Origin: Sphingobacterium psychroaquaticum
Lineage (GTDB): Bacteria; Bacteroidota; Bacteroidia; Sphingobacteriales; Sphingobacteriaceae
DNA: 64,000 nt
Reading direction: 5' to 3'
Assembly: GCF_900177625.1 (NCBI RefSeq)
Contig: NZ_FXAU01000002.1
Location: 85,707-149,706 of the forward strand
In this document: positions 42,180 to 51,274 of the stretch, piece after piece
Layout of the letters: the number at the start of each line of letters is the position of its first letter
Position numbering within the stretch: position 1 is the first letter of the stretch
The notes under the pieces: generated by a model
Seen by the model: only the letters and a program-made list of their open reading frames with translations
What the model was told of the DNA's origin: nothing
Database searches by the model: none
Made by a program: the position numbers and the translations under genes

Positions 42180-43490
42180 TTAGTCGTTATCATCGTTCGG
42201 TGTTTCCACCAAATCCAATTTCACGAATTCGATATTCTGTTGGGTCTTTTTAATGATCGTGAATGAGTATCCCTCTACAATCATGCGTTCACCCACATCC
42301 GGGATTTTCTCAAAGTAATGGCTCACCAATCCCGCCATAGTATCATAGTCTGAGCTTTCAGGCAATTCTAACGGTAAATATCCGTTAACATCATGCACAC
42401 TCGCTCCAGCATCTACCATATATTCCGTTTCCGAAATACGCTCTACAACTGGTGTTTCCTCATCATACTCATCCTGGATCTCTCCGACCAACTCTTCCAC
42501 AATATCTTCCAAGGTAACCATCCCCGCTGTTCCACCAAACTCATCCAAGACAATAGCGATCTGGATACGCTTCAGCTGAAACTCCGTCATCAGGTCATTG
42601 ATTTTCTTGGTCTCCGGAATGAAATAAGGCTTCCGCATAATATTCTTAAGCACAACCTCTTTTCCTTTCACGATGATCGGGAGAATATCTTTGGTATGTA
42701 CAATACCAACAATCTGGTCAATATTATCATCGTAGATCGGCAGGCGCGAATACCCCTCTTCCGTCACGGTATTGATAAAATCTTCAGCGGTATCGTTCAC
42801 CTCGATCGCAATAATCTTCGTACGGGGCACCATGATATTCTTAACGATACGTTCATTGAAATCAAACACATTTTTGATAAGCTCGTGCTCTGCGGTGTTT
42901 AGCGCACCACTTTCCTTTCCTTTTTCAAGAAGGTATTGAAGTTCTTCCGAGGAGTGGTTAGACTCATGTCCATGCACTTCAATTCCAACCAAACGAAGCA
43001 AGAAATTGGCAAAACCATTCAAGACCCAAATGATCGGTTTAAACAGAAAATAGAAAAACTGCAACGGAGCTGCAATACGCATGGTGGTAGCTACCGGTCT
43101 ATGGATTGCAATAGACTTAGGCGCCAATTCACCGAAAACGATGTGCAAGAATGTGATGATACTGAAGGCCAGAACGTGACCTAAATTTTTGGCTAACGGC
43201 CCGGTGAGTTCCACATTAAAAAGACCAAAAAATTGATTGACAATTTCAGTCATTACGGCTTCTCCGACCCAACCCAGGGCAAGAGAAGCTAATGTTATAC
43301 CTAATTGCGTTGCCGCAAGATAGCCATCAAGATGTTCTGTGATATTCTTCGCCATTTTGGCGACTTTACTTCCAGACTTAGCTTGTAGTTCTATTTGCGA
43401 GGCGCGTACTTTGACAATAGCAAATTCCGCCGCCACGAAAAAACCATTAGCTAACACTAGAAAGAATGTCCAGAATAAATCGAGAGCCAT
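42180..43490 (-). CDS. CNNM/CorC-family membrane protein (HlyC/CorC type)
   Basis: The 436-residue protein has a DUF21 membrane domain (about 1-195, four helices), a CBS pair (about 215-335) with P-R-T-K-I-I-A-I-E and V-G-I-V-H-T-K-D, and a C-terminal CorC_HlyC domain (about 350-430). CNNM-type proteins are linked to Mg2+ or Co2+ transport, with CBS domains binding Mg-ATP. GldE, a gliding protein of Bacteroidota, has the same layout, so that is an alternative label. The gene follows ppa by 10 bp on the same strand, and rsmE follows it. Confidence 0.88.
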   Translation of the reverse strand: MALDLFWTFFLVLANGFFVAAEFAIVKVRASQIELQAKSGSKVAKMAKNITEHLDGYLAATQLGITLASLALGWVGEAVMTEIVNQFFGLFNVELTGPLAKNLGHVLAFSIITFLHIVFGELAPKSIAIHRPVATTMRIAAPLQFFYFLFKPIIWVLNGFANFLLRLVGIEVHGHESNHSSEELQYLLEKGKESGALNTAEHELIKNVFDFNERIVKNIMVPRTKIIAIEVNDTAEDFINTVTEEGYSRLPIYDDNIDQIVGIVHTKDILPIIVKGKEVVLKNIMRKPYFIPETKKINDLMTEFQLKRIQIAIVLDEFGGTAGMVTLEDIVEELVGEIQDEYDEETPVVERISETEYMVDAGASVHDVNGYLPLELPESSDYDTMAGLVSHYFEKIPDVGERMIVEGYSFTIIKKTQQNIEFVKLDLVETPNDDND

Positions 43491-43500
43491 GCGTTATCGC

Positions 43501-44043
43501 TTACTTATTTGTGAACTCTTTGTTGTACAATTCAATACTTTCTAACAAAATCTGTTGTGCCTTTTCACGACCTTGAATTCCTTCTACCACAACATTTTTC
43601 TTCTCTAGCGCTTTGTAGCTTTCAAAAAACTGAACAATCTCCTTCATCACGTGAGGCGCTAATTGTTCAATATCATTGATATAGTTATAGATAGGGTCAT
43701 TTTTAGCAACAGCGATAAGTTTATCATCCTGCTCACCACCATCAACCATATTCATAACACCAATAATTTTTGCTTCGACCAAAGTCATCGGTAAAATATC
43801 AACAGAACAAATCACCAAAATGTCCAATGGATCGTTATCGTCACAGTACGTCTGTGGAATAAATCCATAGTTAGCCGGATACACAACAGAAGAACTCAAA
43901 ACACGATCTAATAACAATAGGCCTGTTTCTTTGTCGAGTTCATACTTTCCTTTAGAACCGTTTGTAATTTCAATAATTGCATTTACCGAATTTGGCACAT
44001 CACTTCCAGGAGATATCTGGTGCCAAGGATTTTGTTTACTCAT
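43501..44043 (-). CDS. ppa: inorganic pyrophosphatase
   Basis: The 180-residue family I pyrophosphatase splits pyrophosphate released in biosynthesis. The active-site stretch Y-P-A-N-Y-G-F-I-P and the metal-binding D-D-N-D-P-L-D-I-L-V are intact, as are K-Y-E-L-D-K-E-T and the later D-G-G-E-Q-D-D-K. Its start overlaps the end of the DedA gene by 8 bp (44036-44043), so the two are translationally coupled. The CNNM/CorC gene follows after 10 bp. Confidence 0.94.
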   Translation of the reverse strand: MSKQNPWHQISPGSDVPNSVNAIIEITNGSKGKYELDKETGLLLLDRVLSSSVVYPANYGFIPQTYCDDNDPLDILVICSVDILPMTLVEAKIIGVMNMVDGGEQDDKLIAVAKNDPIYNYINDIEQLAPHVMKEIVQFFESYKALEKKNVVVEGIQGREKAQQILLESIELYNKEFTNK

Positions 44044-44701
44044 TAATATTAGTACTGTTTGTTTGTTTTCTTGTTTTTAACCAACGTTTTAATAGGGCTA
44101 TCGCTATTGGCAAAAACGCAATAACAATAAGTCCTACGATAATATATTCTACGTAATTAATGATTGCAGGAAACTTAACCCCCAAAAAGTAACCCGTCAA
44201 TGTCAGTAAGCTAACCCATAAAAGAGCACCTAAGACATTGTAAATGACAAACTTCCTGAAATTTAGCTTTACAACTCCCGCAAATATCGGTGCAAATGTA
44301 CGAATAATAGGCACAAAACGTCCTATGATTAAAGCTGTTCCACCATATTTCTGATAAAACTCCTCTGCCATCACAACATATTTACGTTTAAACAACAAGG
44401 AGTCTTGCCGTTTAAAGAGCATGGGGCCCGTTCGATACCCAAACCAATATCCTGTAAAGTTACCCAATATCCCGGCCCCCAATATACCAAAGTACATGGT
44501 GACAATATCAACATCGATTTTCCCTAAAGCACAAAAAAGCCCCGCTAAAAACAATAAATAATCTCCCGGCAAAAAGAAGCCAAAAAACAATCCAGTTTCA
44601 GCAAAGACGATCAATATAACAATATAAAATCCGCCATGGCTTAACAAATGTGCTGGATCCATTAACTGTTGGAACGATACCCACAAATCTTGCATATCCA
44701 A
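44036..44701 (-). CDS. DedA-family membrane protein
   Basis: The 221-residue inner membrane protein has the SNARE-associated (DedA) domain with re-entrant helices. Motifs are F-F-G-F-F-L-P-G-D, G-N-F-T-G-Y-W-F-G-Y and I-G-R-F-V-P-I-I-R-T-F-A-P-I-F-A-G. Members of the family flip undecaprenyl phosphate or phosphatidylethanolamine, and this is the likely role. It is first in an operon with ppa, the CNNM/CorC gene and rsmE. The start is ATG 44701 or 44695. Confidence 0.9.
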   Translation of the reverse strand: MDMQDLWVSFQQLMDPAHLLSHGGFYIVILIVFAETGLFFGFFLPGDYLLFLAGLFCALGKIDVDIVTMYFGILGAGILGNFTGYWFGYRTGPMLFKRQDSLLFKRKYVVMAEEFYQKYGGTALIIGRFVPIIRTFAPIFAGVVKLNFRKFVIYNVLGALLWVSLLTLTGYFLGVKFPAIINYVEYIIVGLIVIAFLPIAIALLKRWLKTRKQTNSTNINE

Positions 44702-44758
44702 TAATTATTAATTTGTAAAGCCCAACTTAGCAACATGCATACGTCTCATCTGCTCTAT

Positions 44759-45178
44759 TTAAATTGTTGTGGGATTAGTTACGTCCGAAATTGCTGAACG
44801 AATATCTTCTGCAATTTGCGTCATTTCTTCCGCAGGAATGCTCAGCTTGGGGCGAGCAAAATTCATATCACTTACTTCATTAATAGGGATCAAATGGATG
44901 TGCGCATGTGCAACTTCCAGACCCACAACAGCGATTCCAACCTTTCGGCAGTCAAATACTCGCTTTATTCCCTGTGCTACAATTTTCGCAAAGACCCACA
45001 TCCCCATATAATCTTCATCGTTTATATCAAAAATGTAATCTGTTTCTTGCTTAGGAATGACCAAAACATGCCCCCGCGTTAACGGGCTAACATCTAAAAA
45101 TGCTAAATAGTCATTGCTCTCTGCTACCTTAAAGGATGGAATTTCACCGGACACTATCTTTGAAAAAACTGTTGACAT
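44759..45178 (-). CDS. HIT-family nucleotide-binding protein
   Basis: This 139-residue cytoplasmic protein has the histidine triad H-A-H-I-H-L-I at about 98-104, preceded by the family phrases G-H-V-L-V-I-P-K and the N-terminal F-x-K-I-V-S-G-E-I-P. HIT proteins hydrolyse nucleotide conjugates such as adenosine phosphoramidates. The natural substrate is unknown. It lies between greA and the DedA gene on the same strand, and both sides have space for independent promoters. Confidence 0.92.
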   Translation of the reverse strand: MSTVFSKIVSGEIPSFKVAESNDYLAFLDVSPLTRGHVLVIPKQETDYIFDINDEDYMGMWVFAKIVAQGIKRVFDCRKVGIAVVGLEVAHAHIHLIPINEVSDMNFARPKLSIPAEEMTQIAEDIRSAISDVTNPTTI

Positions 45179-45272
45179 AGCTTATCTATTTAAGAAATCA
45201 AACAAACTTAGATAAATTTACTTTTTTTAACAAATGTTTCTCCAATTCCGTGCCGTGTTTAGCGCATAGAAA

Positions 45273-45299
45273 AACGGTTGCCAAAAAATGACAACCGTT
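45273..45299 (-). terminator. second terminator hairpin after greA
   Basis: An 8-bp stem (AACGGTTG with CAACCGTT) is followed on the minus strand by TTTT. It lies behind another hairpin at 45321-45351, so greA transcription meets two hairpins in series. Confidence 0.8.
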
Positions 45300-45320
45300 A
45301 CAAATACGTTGTATCTAAAA

Positions 45321-45351
45321 TTATGTACGGTTATGGCAAAACCGCACATAA
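45321..45351 (-). terminator. first terminator hairpin after greA
   Basis: A 12-bp stem with one G-T pair (TTATGTACGGTT with AACCGCACATAA) and a 7-nt loop are followed by TTTT on the minus strand, 12 bp behind the greA stop. Confidence 0.75.
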
Positions 45352-45362
45352 CCAACTAAAAA

Positions 45363-45836
45363 CTATCTAGATATCTCTAAGATTTCAAATTCCATAACAC
45401 CTGCTGGAGCTTCGATTTGCGCTACTTCACCAACCGACTTGCCCAACAAACCTTGTGCAATCGGAGACTTAACAGAAATCTTACCTGTTTTCAAGTCCGC
45501 CTCTGTCTCCGAAACCAACTGGTAGGTCATCACAGCATTGTTCTTTTTGTTCTTGATCTTCACATAAGATAACGCCAAAACTTTGGAGGTATCAAGTGTC
45601 GATTCATCGATCAATCGCGCGCTTGCTAAAACTTCTTCCAACTTGGCGATTTTAGTCTCATGCAACCCTTGCGCTTCTTTTGCAGCATCATACTCTGCAT
45701 TTTCTGACAAATCCCCTTTATCGCGAGCTTCAGCAATAGCTTTTGCAATATTTGCTCTTCCTTCTGTTTTTAGATAATGCAATTCTTGTTTAAGCTTATC
45801 TAATCCCTCTTGTGTGTAATAAGTTACTTCTGCCAT
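45363..45836 (-). CDS. greA: transcription elongation factor GreA
   Basis: The 157-residue factor rescues stalled RNA polymerase by stimulating transcript cleavage. It has the N-terminal coiled coil (about 1-75, with the tip acidic pair in G-D-L-S-E-N-A-E-Y-D-A-A-K) and a C-terminal FKBP-like domain (about 80-157, ending in I-S-V-K-S-P-I-A-Q-G-L-L-G-K). The catalytic Asp and Glu of the tip are present. It is monocistronic with two terminator hairpins in a row. Confidence 0.95.
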   Translation of the reverse strand: MAEVTYYTQEGLDKLKQELHYLKTEGRANIAKAIAEARDKGDLSENAEYDAAKEAQGLHETKIAKLEEVLASARLIDESTLDTSKVLALSYVKIKNKKNNAVMTYQLVSETEADLKTGKISVKSPIAQGLLGKSVGEVAQIEAPAGVMEFEILEISR

Positions 45837-45950
45837 ATTTATATTACTTTATTTTCAAAATTTAAAACGTAGCCGTACCCACTGATGATAGAGCGTATAA
45901 AAGGGCTTATCATCATTACGTACAAAGACCACTAAAAAACAAAAAAAAGA

Positions 45951-45989
45951 CAAGACCATACTGCCCTTCATCAGGACAACATGGTCTTG
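45951..45989 (-). terminator. terminator after the kinase/response-regulator operon
   Basis: A 9-bp stem (CAAGACCAT with ATGGTCTTG) with further partial pairing inside is followed by eight T on the minus strand (45948-45941). Confidence 0.85.
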
Positions 45990-46033
45990 CACGTTGCTTG
46001 CTAAATTAACAATCAACTTTTATATAAACAAAT

Positions 46034-46729
46034 TTATTCCTCTTCGGTATCAATAAATTTATATCCCAATCCCCGGACTGTCTGTAAAAAATGTGGTTTA
46101 TCCGGGTTTGTTTCAATTTTCTTACGTAAACGTACCGCATGCATATCCAATGTTCGCGTATTCACGTTCGAGCTATACCCCCAAACAACTTCCATCAGCT
46201 CCTCCCGCGTTATCTCCTTTCCAACATTCTGAAGAAAATAAAGAAGAATTCTATTTTCCAATATCGTTAACTCAATTTTCTTTCCATCTCGGATTAACGA
46301 GTGAATATTGGGATGGTGCTCAGTCCCCCCAAAAGTATATACATCATTACTCTTCGGCAGAAAAAAGCGCACCTTGTTCTCGATCATCGCAACCAGAACG
46401 TCCATATTAAATGGCTTGGTGATGTAATCCGTTACCCCATAGCTGTAGGCGTCAATTTTATCTATATCTTGCGATTTAGCGGTCATCATGATAATGATAT
46501 TTTCGAAACCCGCCTTCCGCACTGATTCACATACCGCAATTCCTTCTTTTCCGGGCAGCATCCAATCCAACAACACAACATCTGGTTTATCCGCTAAAAT
46601 CAGTGCCTCCGCCTCCAATCCGTTTCCAGCTTGAATAACGGTATACCCCTCGGTCTGCAAGCGGTGCGTTACCAAGAACCTTAGGTTCTCGTCGTCTTCA
46701 ACAACTGCAATGGTGATGTCTTTACTCAT
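46034..46729 (-). CDS. OmpR-family response regulator of the pseudo-peptidase operon
   Basis: The 231-residue protein has a receiver (1-120) with phospho-acceptor Asp in V-V-L-L-D-W-M-L-P, acidic pair V-V-E-D-D-E and Lys in I-T-K-P-F, and a winged-helix domain (about 135-228) with R-T-L-D-M-H-A-V-R-L-R-K-K. The receiver is complete. It is the third gene of an operon with an S9 peptidase-like lipoprotein and a sensor kinase. The kinase gene ends 5 bp upstream, so kinase and regulator are surely partners. Confidence 0.94.
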   Translation of the reverse strand: MSKDITIAVVEDDENLRFLVTHRLQTEGYTVIQAGNGLEAEALILADKPDVVLLDWMLPGKEGIAVCESVRKAGFENIIIMMTAKSQDIDKIDAYSYGVTDYITKPFNMDVLVAMIENKVRFFLPKSNDVYTFGGTEHHPNIHSLIRDGKKIELTILENRILLYFLQNVGKEITREELMEVVWGYSSNVNTRTLDMHAVRLRKKIETNPDKPHFLQTVRGLGYKFIDTEEE

Positions 46730-46734
46730 AATAG

Positions 46735-48408
46735 TTATATCTTTTTTGGACCCAGTGGTAAAAATAACGTAAATGTTGTCCCTTCATTCAGCACACTATC
46801 TACCTTTATCTCCCCACCCATAAAATCAACAATTTCTTTACAGAATGCTAGTCCCAAACCAATACTCCCCTGTTGATTGAATTGATTCTTTACTCTATAA
46901 AATTTCTTAAAAATACTATTAAATTCCTTTTTATTGATACCTATTCCACGATCTTTAAATTTAATAACAAAATTCTTTTTATTTTGTTGCATTTCGATAC
47001 GTAGATATTTACGCTGTGGCTCTGAATATTTATACGCATTATCGATTAAATTCTGAAACACACTCAACAATAACGTTGTATCTACGACCATATCATTTTG
47101 GACATCGATTGTATAGCTAAAGTTTAAATCGGGATATTTAAGTTTAACCGCTTCAAAAATTGGCGCACAGAATTCTTCCACACCGACTTGCTCCTTATTG
47201 GGCTTAATAGATTTATTTTCTATTTGCGCAAATGAGAGCAGTTTATTCATTAAGCTATTCAACTTATCGGCTTCCTGGTCCAATATCTTCCCATACATCT
47301 TCTGTTCCGTAGCCGATAAATTCTCCGCGCTCTGGATATTGTTTCCAGCTATTTTTATCACACTGACTGGAGTCTTAAACTCGTGCGTTAGGTTATTGAT
47401 AAAATCATATTGCAACTGGAACAGCTTACTGTTAATAATTACATTTCGGTAAATAAGATACGCAATAAGTAGCAGAATGATATACACTAAAGAAATACCA
47501 AGACTCACAGGTAAAAATCGCCGATTGATTTCCTTATTGATAAACCGTTCGGAACTCACAAACTGAAGTTTATAATCGGATAGTGCTCCCGGCAACGACA
47601 GTTCCGTTTCAAGATGAAAATGTTGGTCACTGACATTGCCTGAAACGATAGGCACCACGGTGATGTGCTCATATAAATTGGGCAATACATTTTTAACCTT
47701 GATTCGATTCGGATTAATAATAAACATAAACAAATCCTGATCATAAGACATCACAGGGACATCGAAGATGGACATCATTCGCTTATACGTCAACATATCC
47801 GTAATCCGCGGGATATTCATATAAGAAACCTTACCCGCACTCATCGCGTAAAACACTTTATAGATATCATTGTCAGACATCTTCGTGGAATCATTAACAC
47901 GATCTAAAAAACCGACAAATTTCAACACCATATTGTTGAAATCTTCCGTATACAAACGCGTATCACTACTACTCTTCCGTTGTGAGACCAACCGGTTTTT
48001 ATGATCTAAACCAAAGGAGATAATATTTTTGGGATACACCATAAGATGGTTATACTTAATCCCGAGCTCCACCGAATCTGAATTTGTTACGGTGAGATCG
48101 TAGAAAAGTATCTGTTCCACAAAAGGATTCTTACGCAAAACATCATTCGCATAACCCGATGCTTTAACCGAATCCAAAAAACCTTGATAATACGAGATCT
48201 CTGGTATCTTTTCATTAAAAAACTCGTTAAAAGCAAGTACCGACTGATCAAAAACCTCAACTTTTCGGTTATTAAACTCACCTTCGATCAGGTTTACAAT
48301 CATCTTACGTGCAAAAACCATAGACACCACAAACAATACGGTAACCAGCACCATAAAGGCGACCAACAAATGGAAAATCTTGCGATATTTTAGTTGATTA
48401 TAAGCCAC
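46735..48408 (-). CDS. membrane sensor histidine kinase
   Basis: The 557-residue kinase has a first membrane helix (about 12-33), a periplasmic sensor of about 265 residues, a second helix (about 303-325), then HisKA with H342 in T-H-E-F-K-T-P, followed by a HATPase domain. The latter has N-L-I-D-N-A-Y-K-Y-S, the G1 box D-R-G-I-G-I and G2 G-L-G-L-A-F. The periplasmic domain shows no named fold. The kinase gene begins 2 bp after the stop of the S9-like lipoprotein gene and is followed by its response regulator. The lipoprotein may be its sensor partner. Confidence 0.92.
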   Translation of the reverse strand: MAYNQLKYRKIFHLLVAFMVLVTVLFVVSMVFARKMIVNLIEGEFNNRKVEVFDQSVLAFNEFFNEKIPEISYYQGFLDSVKASGYANDVLRKNPFVEQILFYDLTVTNSDSVELGIKYNHLMVYPKNIISFGLDHKNRLVSQRKSSSDTRLYTEDFNNMVLKFVGFLDRVNDSTKMSDNDIYKVFYAMSAGKVSYMNIPRITDMLTYKRMMSIFDVPVMSYDQDLFMFIINPNRIKVKNVLPNLYEHITVVPIVSGNVSDQHFHLETELSLPGALSDYKLQFVSSERFINKEINRRFLPVSLGISLVYIILLLIAYLIYRNVIINSKLFQLQYDFINNLTHEFKTPVSVIKIAGNNIQSAENLSATEQKMYGKILDQEADKLNSLMNKLLSFAQIENKSIKPNKEQVGVEEFCAPIFEAVKLKYPDLNFSYTIDVQNDMVVDTTLLLSVFQNLIDNAYKYSEPQRKYLRIEMQQNKKNFVIKFKDRGIGINKKEFNSIFKKFYRVKNQFNQQGSIGLGLAFCKEIVDFMGGEIKVDSVLNEGTTFTLFLPLGPKKI

Positions 48409-48410
48409 GA

Positions 48411-50315
48411 TTATTTCAGATATTCCCGTAAGAACAGTTCTACTTCTTGGTAATAATTAATAATATTTTCCTCGTTTCTAAAGCGACGACCTTCTTCCTC
48501 TCGGTAAATATACTTCACCGGAACATTATTATTCTTTAAACGTTGTACAAATTGATTTGCATCGGTCAGTGAGCTGTAGCTATCCTTTCCTCCCTGTGCA
48601 AATAGAACTGGTATTTTAACCTTGTCCGCGTGAAATACAGGAGATATCGCCTTAAACATATCATACTCCTTGGTTGGGTTACCAATAATGTTATAAAATA
48701 ACTTAACGTATTGTTGCTGATGCGGCGGGATTTCCTTTAGATAGGTAAACAAATTGGTATACCCCGATAGCGAGATAGCACACTTATAGAAAGACGAATT
48801 ATATGTCGCACCATGGAGTGCCGAATACCCACCAAAGCCAGTACCCATAATCGCCACCTTATTCTTATCCACAACGCCTTGGTGGATCAGCCACGTAACA
48901 CCGTCGATAATATCCGATTGTATCTTTCCGCCCCATTCTTTAAATCCGGCTGCCCAGAACTTCTTACCATAGCCGGCTGACCCTCTATAATTAGGTTGAA
49001 ATACCAAGTATCCTCGGTTTGCCAGAAACTGTACCTCTGCATCAAAGTCTATACTTTCACGGCGATAGGGACCATCGTGTACCAAAACCACCACCGGTAG
49101 ATCCGTTGTTACATTCGAAGCCGGGTAAGTTAAATAACCGTGCAGCGTCAAACCATCTCTACTCTGAAAAGAAATCGCTTTTTTAGGCAACAACTCCACT
49201 TTACTCAGCTTGGGATTCACATCAGACAGAAGGGTGGCCTCATTTTCCAACACATCGTAATGATAAATACCTCCGGCATTGATATCCGTATAAATGCGAA
49301 CAATCCAGTGTAATTGTTCTCTGTCCGAATCTATAATATCGATAGATTGTCCCTTAAATTTACTGGATAGCTTATTAAAATGTTCTTCAAAAGTTTTATC
49401 AAAAAAATGCTTTTCACTTTTATCGATGGTATATTCGCTATACACCAATTCCTGCTGATGAAAAGAATAACCAGAAGCATCCAAATCGACCTTCTCATTG
49501 CTATAAAGAACATTTTCTTCACGTCCCGTTGCGGTATTATATTCTACCAATGCCAGCTTATCTCGGTTATAGTTCGATAGCGCATAAATATTAGTTGAGG
49601 AATTTTTTACATAACCCAACGGCTGAATCAAAGTTTGGTAATCGGTAATAGCCACTTGCCTGAACGGCTCACTCTCATTGGCCCGATAAAGCATGCTTTC
49701 CTGTACGCTATCACTGGTTATAGCCAACCGTACTTTGCCATCTGGTGCCGCAAACCAAGTGGAAATATTACCTGGATTTTGTGTCACCAACACCGGTTCA
49801 GCACCATTTAAATATATTCTGTAGAGATCAAACACCGTCGAGTCACGGCTATTCATGCTCGCCAACAGATAATCACTCTTCTCCTTTTGTGGATTTAGCC
49901 AACGGAGTTTTGCTTTACGCGTAGGCAATAACTTATGCATTTCCTCGGTTTCAACGGAAATACCAAAGATACGCAAACTATCGTTCATCGACTGCGCATT
50001 GGAAAATACGATCGTAGAATCCGAAGCCCAAAAGAAATACTGCACATTGATATCGGATTGATACGTCAACTGTTTCGATTTACGCTTATCCTCCAAATCC
50101 AATACAAAGATATTTTTACAATGATCATCGATACCGAGGTAAGCGATTTTTTTACCATCAGGCGAAATCCGGAAGTTCGTTTTTTCTGGTTTTACGAAGA
50201 AATCCTCTATGGGGATTAATTTCCCATCTCCTTGCTTTTTTCCACATGAAACGATAACGCACATGATACATCCGATAAAAAAGCAAAAAGAAAGTCTAAA
50301 CATATATAATCTCAT
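48411..50315 (-). CDS. S9 peptidase-like lipoprotein lacking the catalytic Ser and His
   Basis: The 634-residue protein has a lipoprotein signal (Cys in V-I-V-S-C near residue 24), a beta-propeller (about 35-365) and an alpha/beta-hydrolase domain (about 385-634) like dipeptidyl and acylaminoacyl peptidases. In the place of the G-x-S-x-G-G nucleophile stands G-T-G-F-G-G, with Gly493 instead of Ser. The acid is Asp578 in G-G-K-D, present. The catalytic His in E-G-H-G-F is Arg610 (E-G-R-R-F). Spacing of the three sites is normal. The enzyme is therefore probably inactive. The ORF can be extended to TTG 50336; ATG 50303 is another start. Confidence 0.9.
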   Translation of the reverse strand: MRLYMFRLSFCFFIGCIMCVIVSCGKKQGDGKLIPIEDFFVKPEKTNFRISPDGKKIAYLGIDDHCKNIFVLDLEDKRKSKQLTYQSDINVQYFFWASDSTIVFSNAQSMNDSLRIFGISVETEEMHKLLPTRKAKLRWLNPQKEKSDYLLASMNSRDSTVFDLYRIYLNGAEPVLVTQNPGNISTWFAAPDGKVRLAITSDSVQESMLYRANESEPFRQVAITDYQTLIQPLGYVKNSSTNIYALSNYNRDKLALVEYNTATGREENVLYSNEKVDLDASGYSFHQQELVYSEYTIDKSEKHFFDKTFEEHFNKLSSKFKGQSIDIIDSDREQLHWIVRIYTDINAGGIYHYDVLENEATLLSDVNPKLSKVELLPKKAISFQSRDGLTLHGYLTYPASNVTTDLPVVVLVHDGPYRRESIDFDAEVQFLANRGYLVFQPNYRGSAGYGKKFWAAGFKEWGGKIQSDIIDGVTWLIHQGVVDKNKVAIMGTGFGGYSALHGATYNSSFYKCAISLSGYTNLFTYLKEIPPHQQQYVKLFYNIIGNPTKEYDMFKAISPVFHADKVKIPVLFAQGGKDSYSSLTDANQFVQRLKNNNVPVKYIYREEEGRRFRNEENIINYYQEVELFLREYLK

Positions 50316-50569
50316 TGTTCTCCCAAAGATTGTCAAAATTTAATGATTTTTAACATATGCAACCTTATTTTTACAGGCCGAGCGTTACACGTAGTCTATT
50401 TATAATCGCTTACCGATCTGATATTTCAATTCCTTCTCCGCCTATATTATAACCATACATCCGTATAAAACAGCCTTACCGGAGAGCAAATCGAGGTAGA
50501 AGTAAACATAGTAGTGTAATAATCGCGACCGAACGAAGCTCCTGTTCACTTCTTTTGTATAGATTTTAC

Positions 50570-50577
50570 TAATTTCG
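50570..50577 (+). promoter_or_regulatory. -7-like element TAATTTCG for the DUF4286 gene
   Basis: TAATTTCG (one mismatch) ends 3 nt before the ATG, so the mRNA is likely leaderless. Confidence 0.4.
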
Positions 50578-50580
50578 CGT

Positions 50581-50871
50581 ATGATTTTATATAATGTCTC
50601 CCTTATTATTGAAGACAGCGACCACGACATGTTGCTCGACTGGTTGAAAAGCACGTTACGTCAAAACCGTTACGAAGCAAAATTTCTTAAAATGTTGGAC
50701 AGTCCGCATGATGGTTCAACGTACTGTATTCAAATTGTAGCACAAAACGAAGATATGATTAACAGCTTTCAGCTGGAAATACTGCAACAGCTACAAGAAC
50801 AGATCGCAATACGCCACAAAGACAAAGCTTTTATCTTTGACAGCCGTATGCAATATTTGACACTCGATTAA
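50581..50871 (+). CDS. DUF4286 family protein
   Basis: This 96-residue cytoplasmic protein matches DUF4286, a family of unknown function found in Bacteroidota. It starts with the typical M-I-L-Y-N-V-S and has the conserved W-L and Y-C-I-Q-I-V-A segments. It has an alpha/beta ferredoxin-like pattern. Its stop codon overlaps the stop codon of the converging DUF983 gene. Confidence 0.8.
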   Translation: MILYNVSLIIEDSDHDMLLDWLKSTLRQNRYEAKFLKMLDSPHDGSTYCIQIVAQNEDMINSFQLEILQQLQEQIAIRHKDKAFIFDSRMQYLTLD

Positions 50872-51269
50872 TTGTTCTCCCCTGCTTGTTCATCCTGATA
50901 AGCAGGGTTATAGCGCACCTTCGGCGTTAAGTAATGAAGTAATACTAAACGCGAATAACGCAGGTTGAACGGTGCAAAAATAAAGATAGCCGCAAAAAGA
51001 ACAACAACATATAACCACGGCGATTCACTATGTGTTAACATGGCTGTTCCTAAGCCCAACGTTACAACCTCCGCAACCGAAAAGGCATAACTCACATACA
51101 TTGCCGCATAAAAATAACCCGGCTCAATCTCGAACTTTAAACCACAATGTGGGCAGTGCTCATACATATGTTGCTTACGAAGTCCATAAACGGGGCCATC
51201 AAACATTTTGCCCACCCGACAGCGCGGACATTTCGACTGCAATACAGCTGTAATTCTCGAAATCGCCAT
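50868..51269 (-). CDS. DUF983 family membrane protein
   Basis: The 133-residue protein has a zinc-ribbon-like N terminus (C-P-R-C at about 13-16, C-P-H-C near 38-41) and two membrane helices (about 60-80 and 85-105). DUF983 proteins have no established role. They are often encoded near respiratory or photosynthetic genes in other phyla. The gene follows the small CAMCS-motif membrane protein gene by 5 bp. Confidence 0.85.
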   Translation of the reverse strand: MAISRITAVLQSKCPRCRVGKMFDGPVYGLRKQHMYEHCPHCGLKFEIEPGYFYAAMYVSYAFSVAEVVTLGLGTAMLTHSESPWLYVVVLFAAIFIFAPFNLRYSRLVLLHYLTPKVRYNPAYQDEQAGENN

Positions 51270-51274
51270 GAGTT

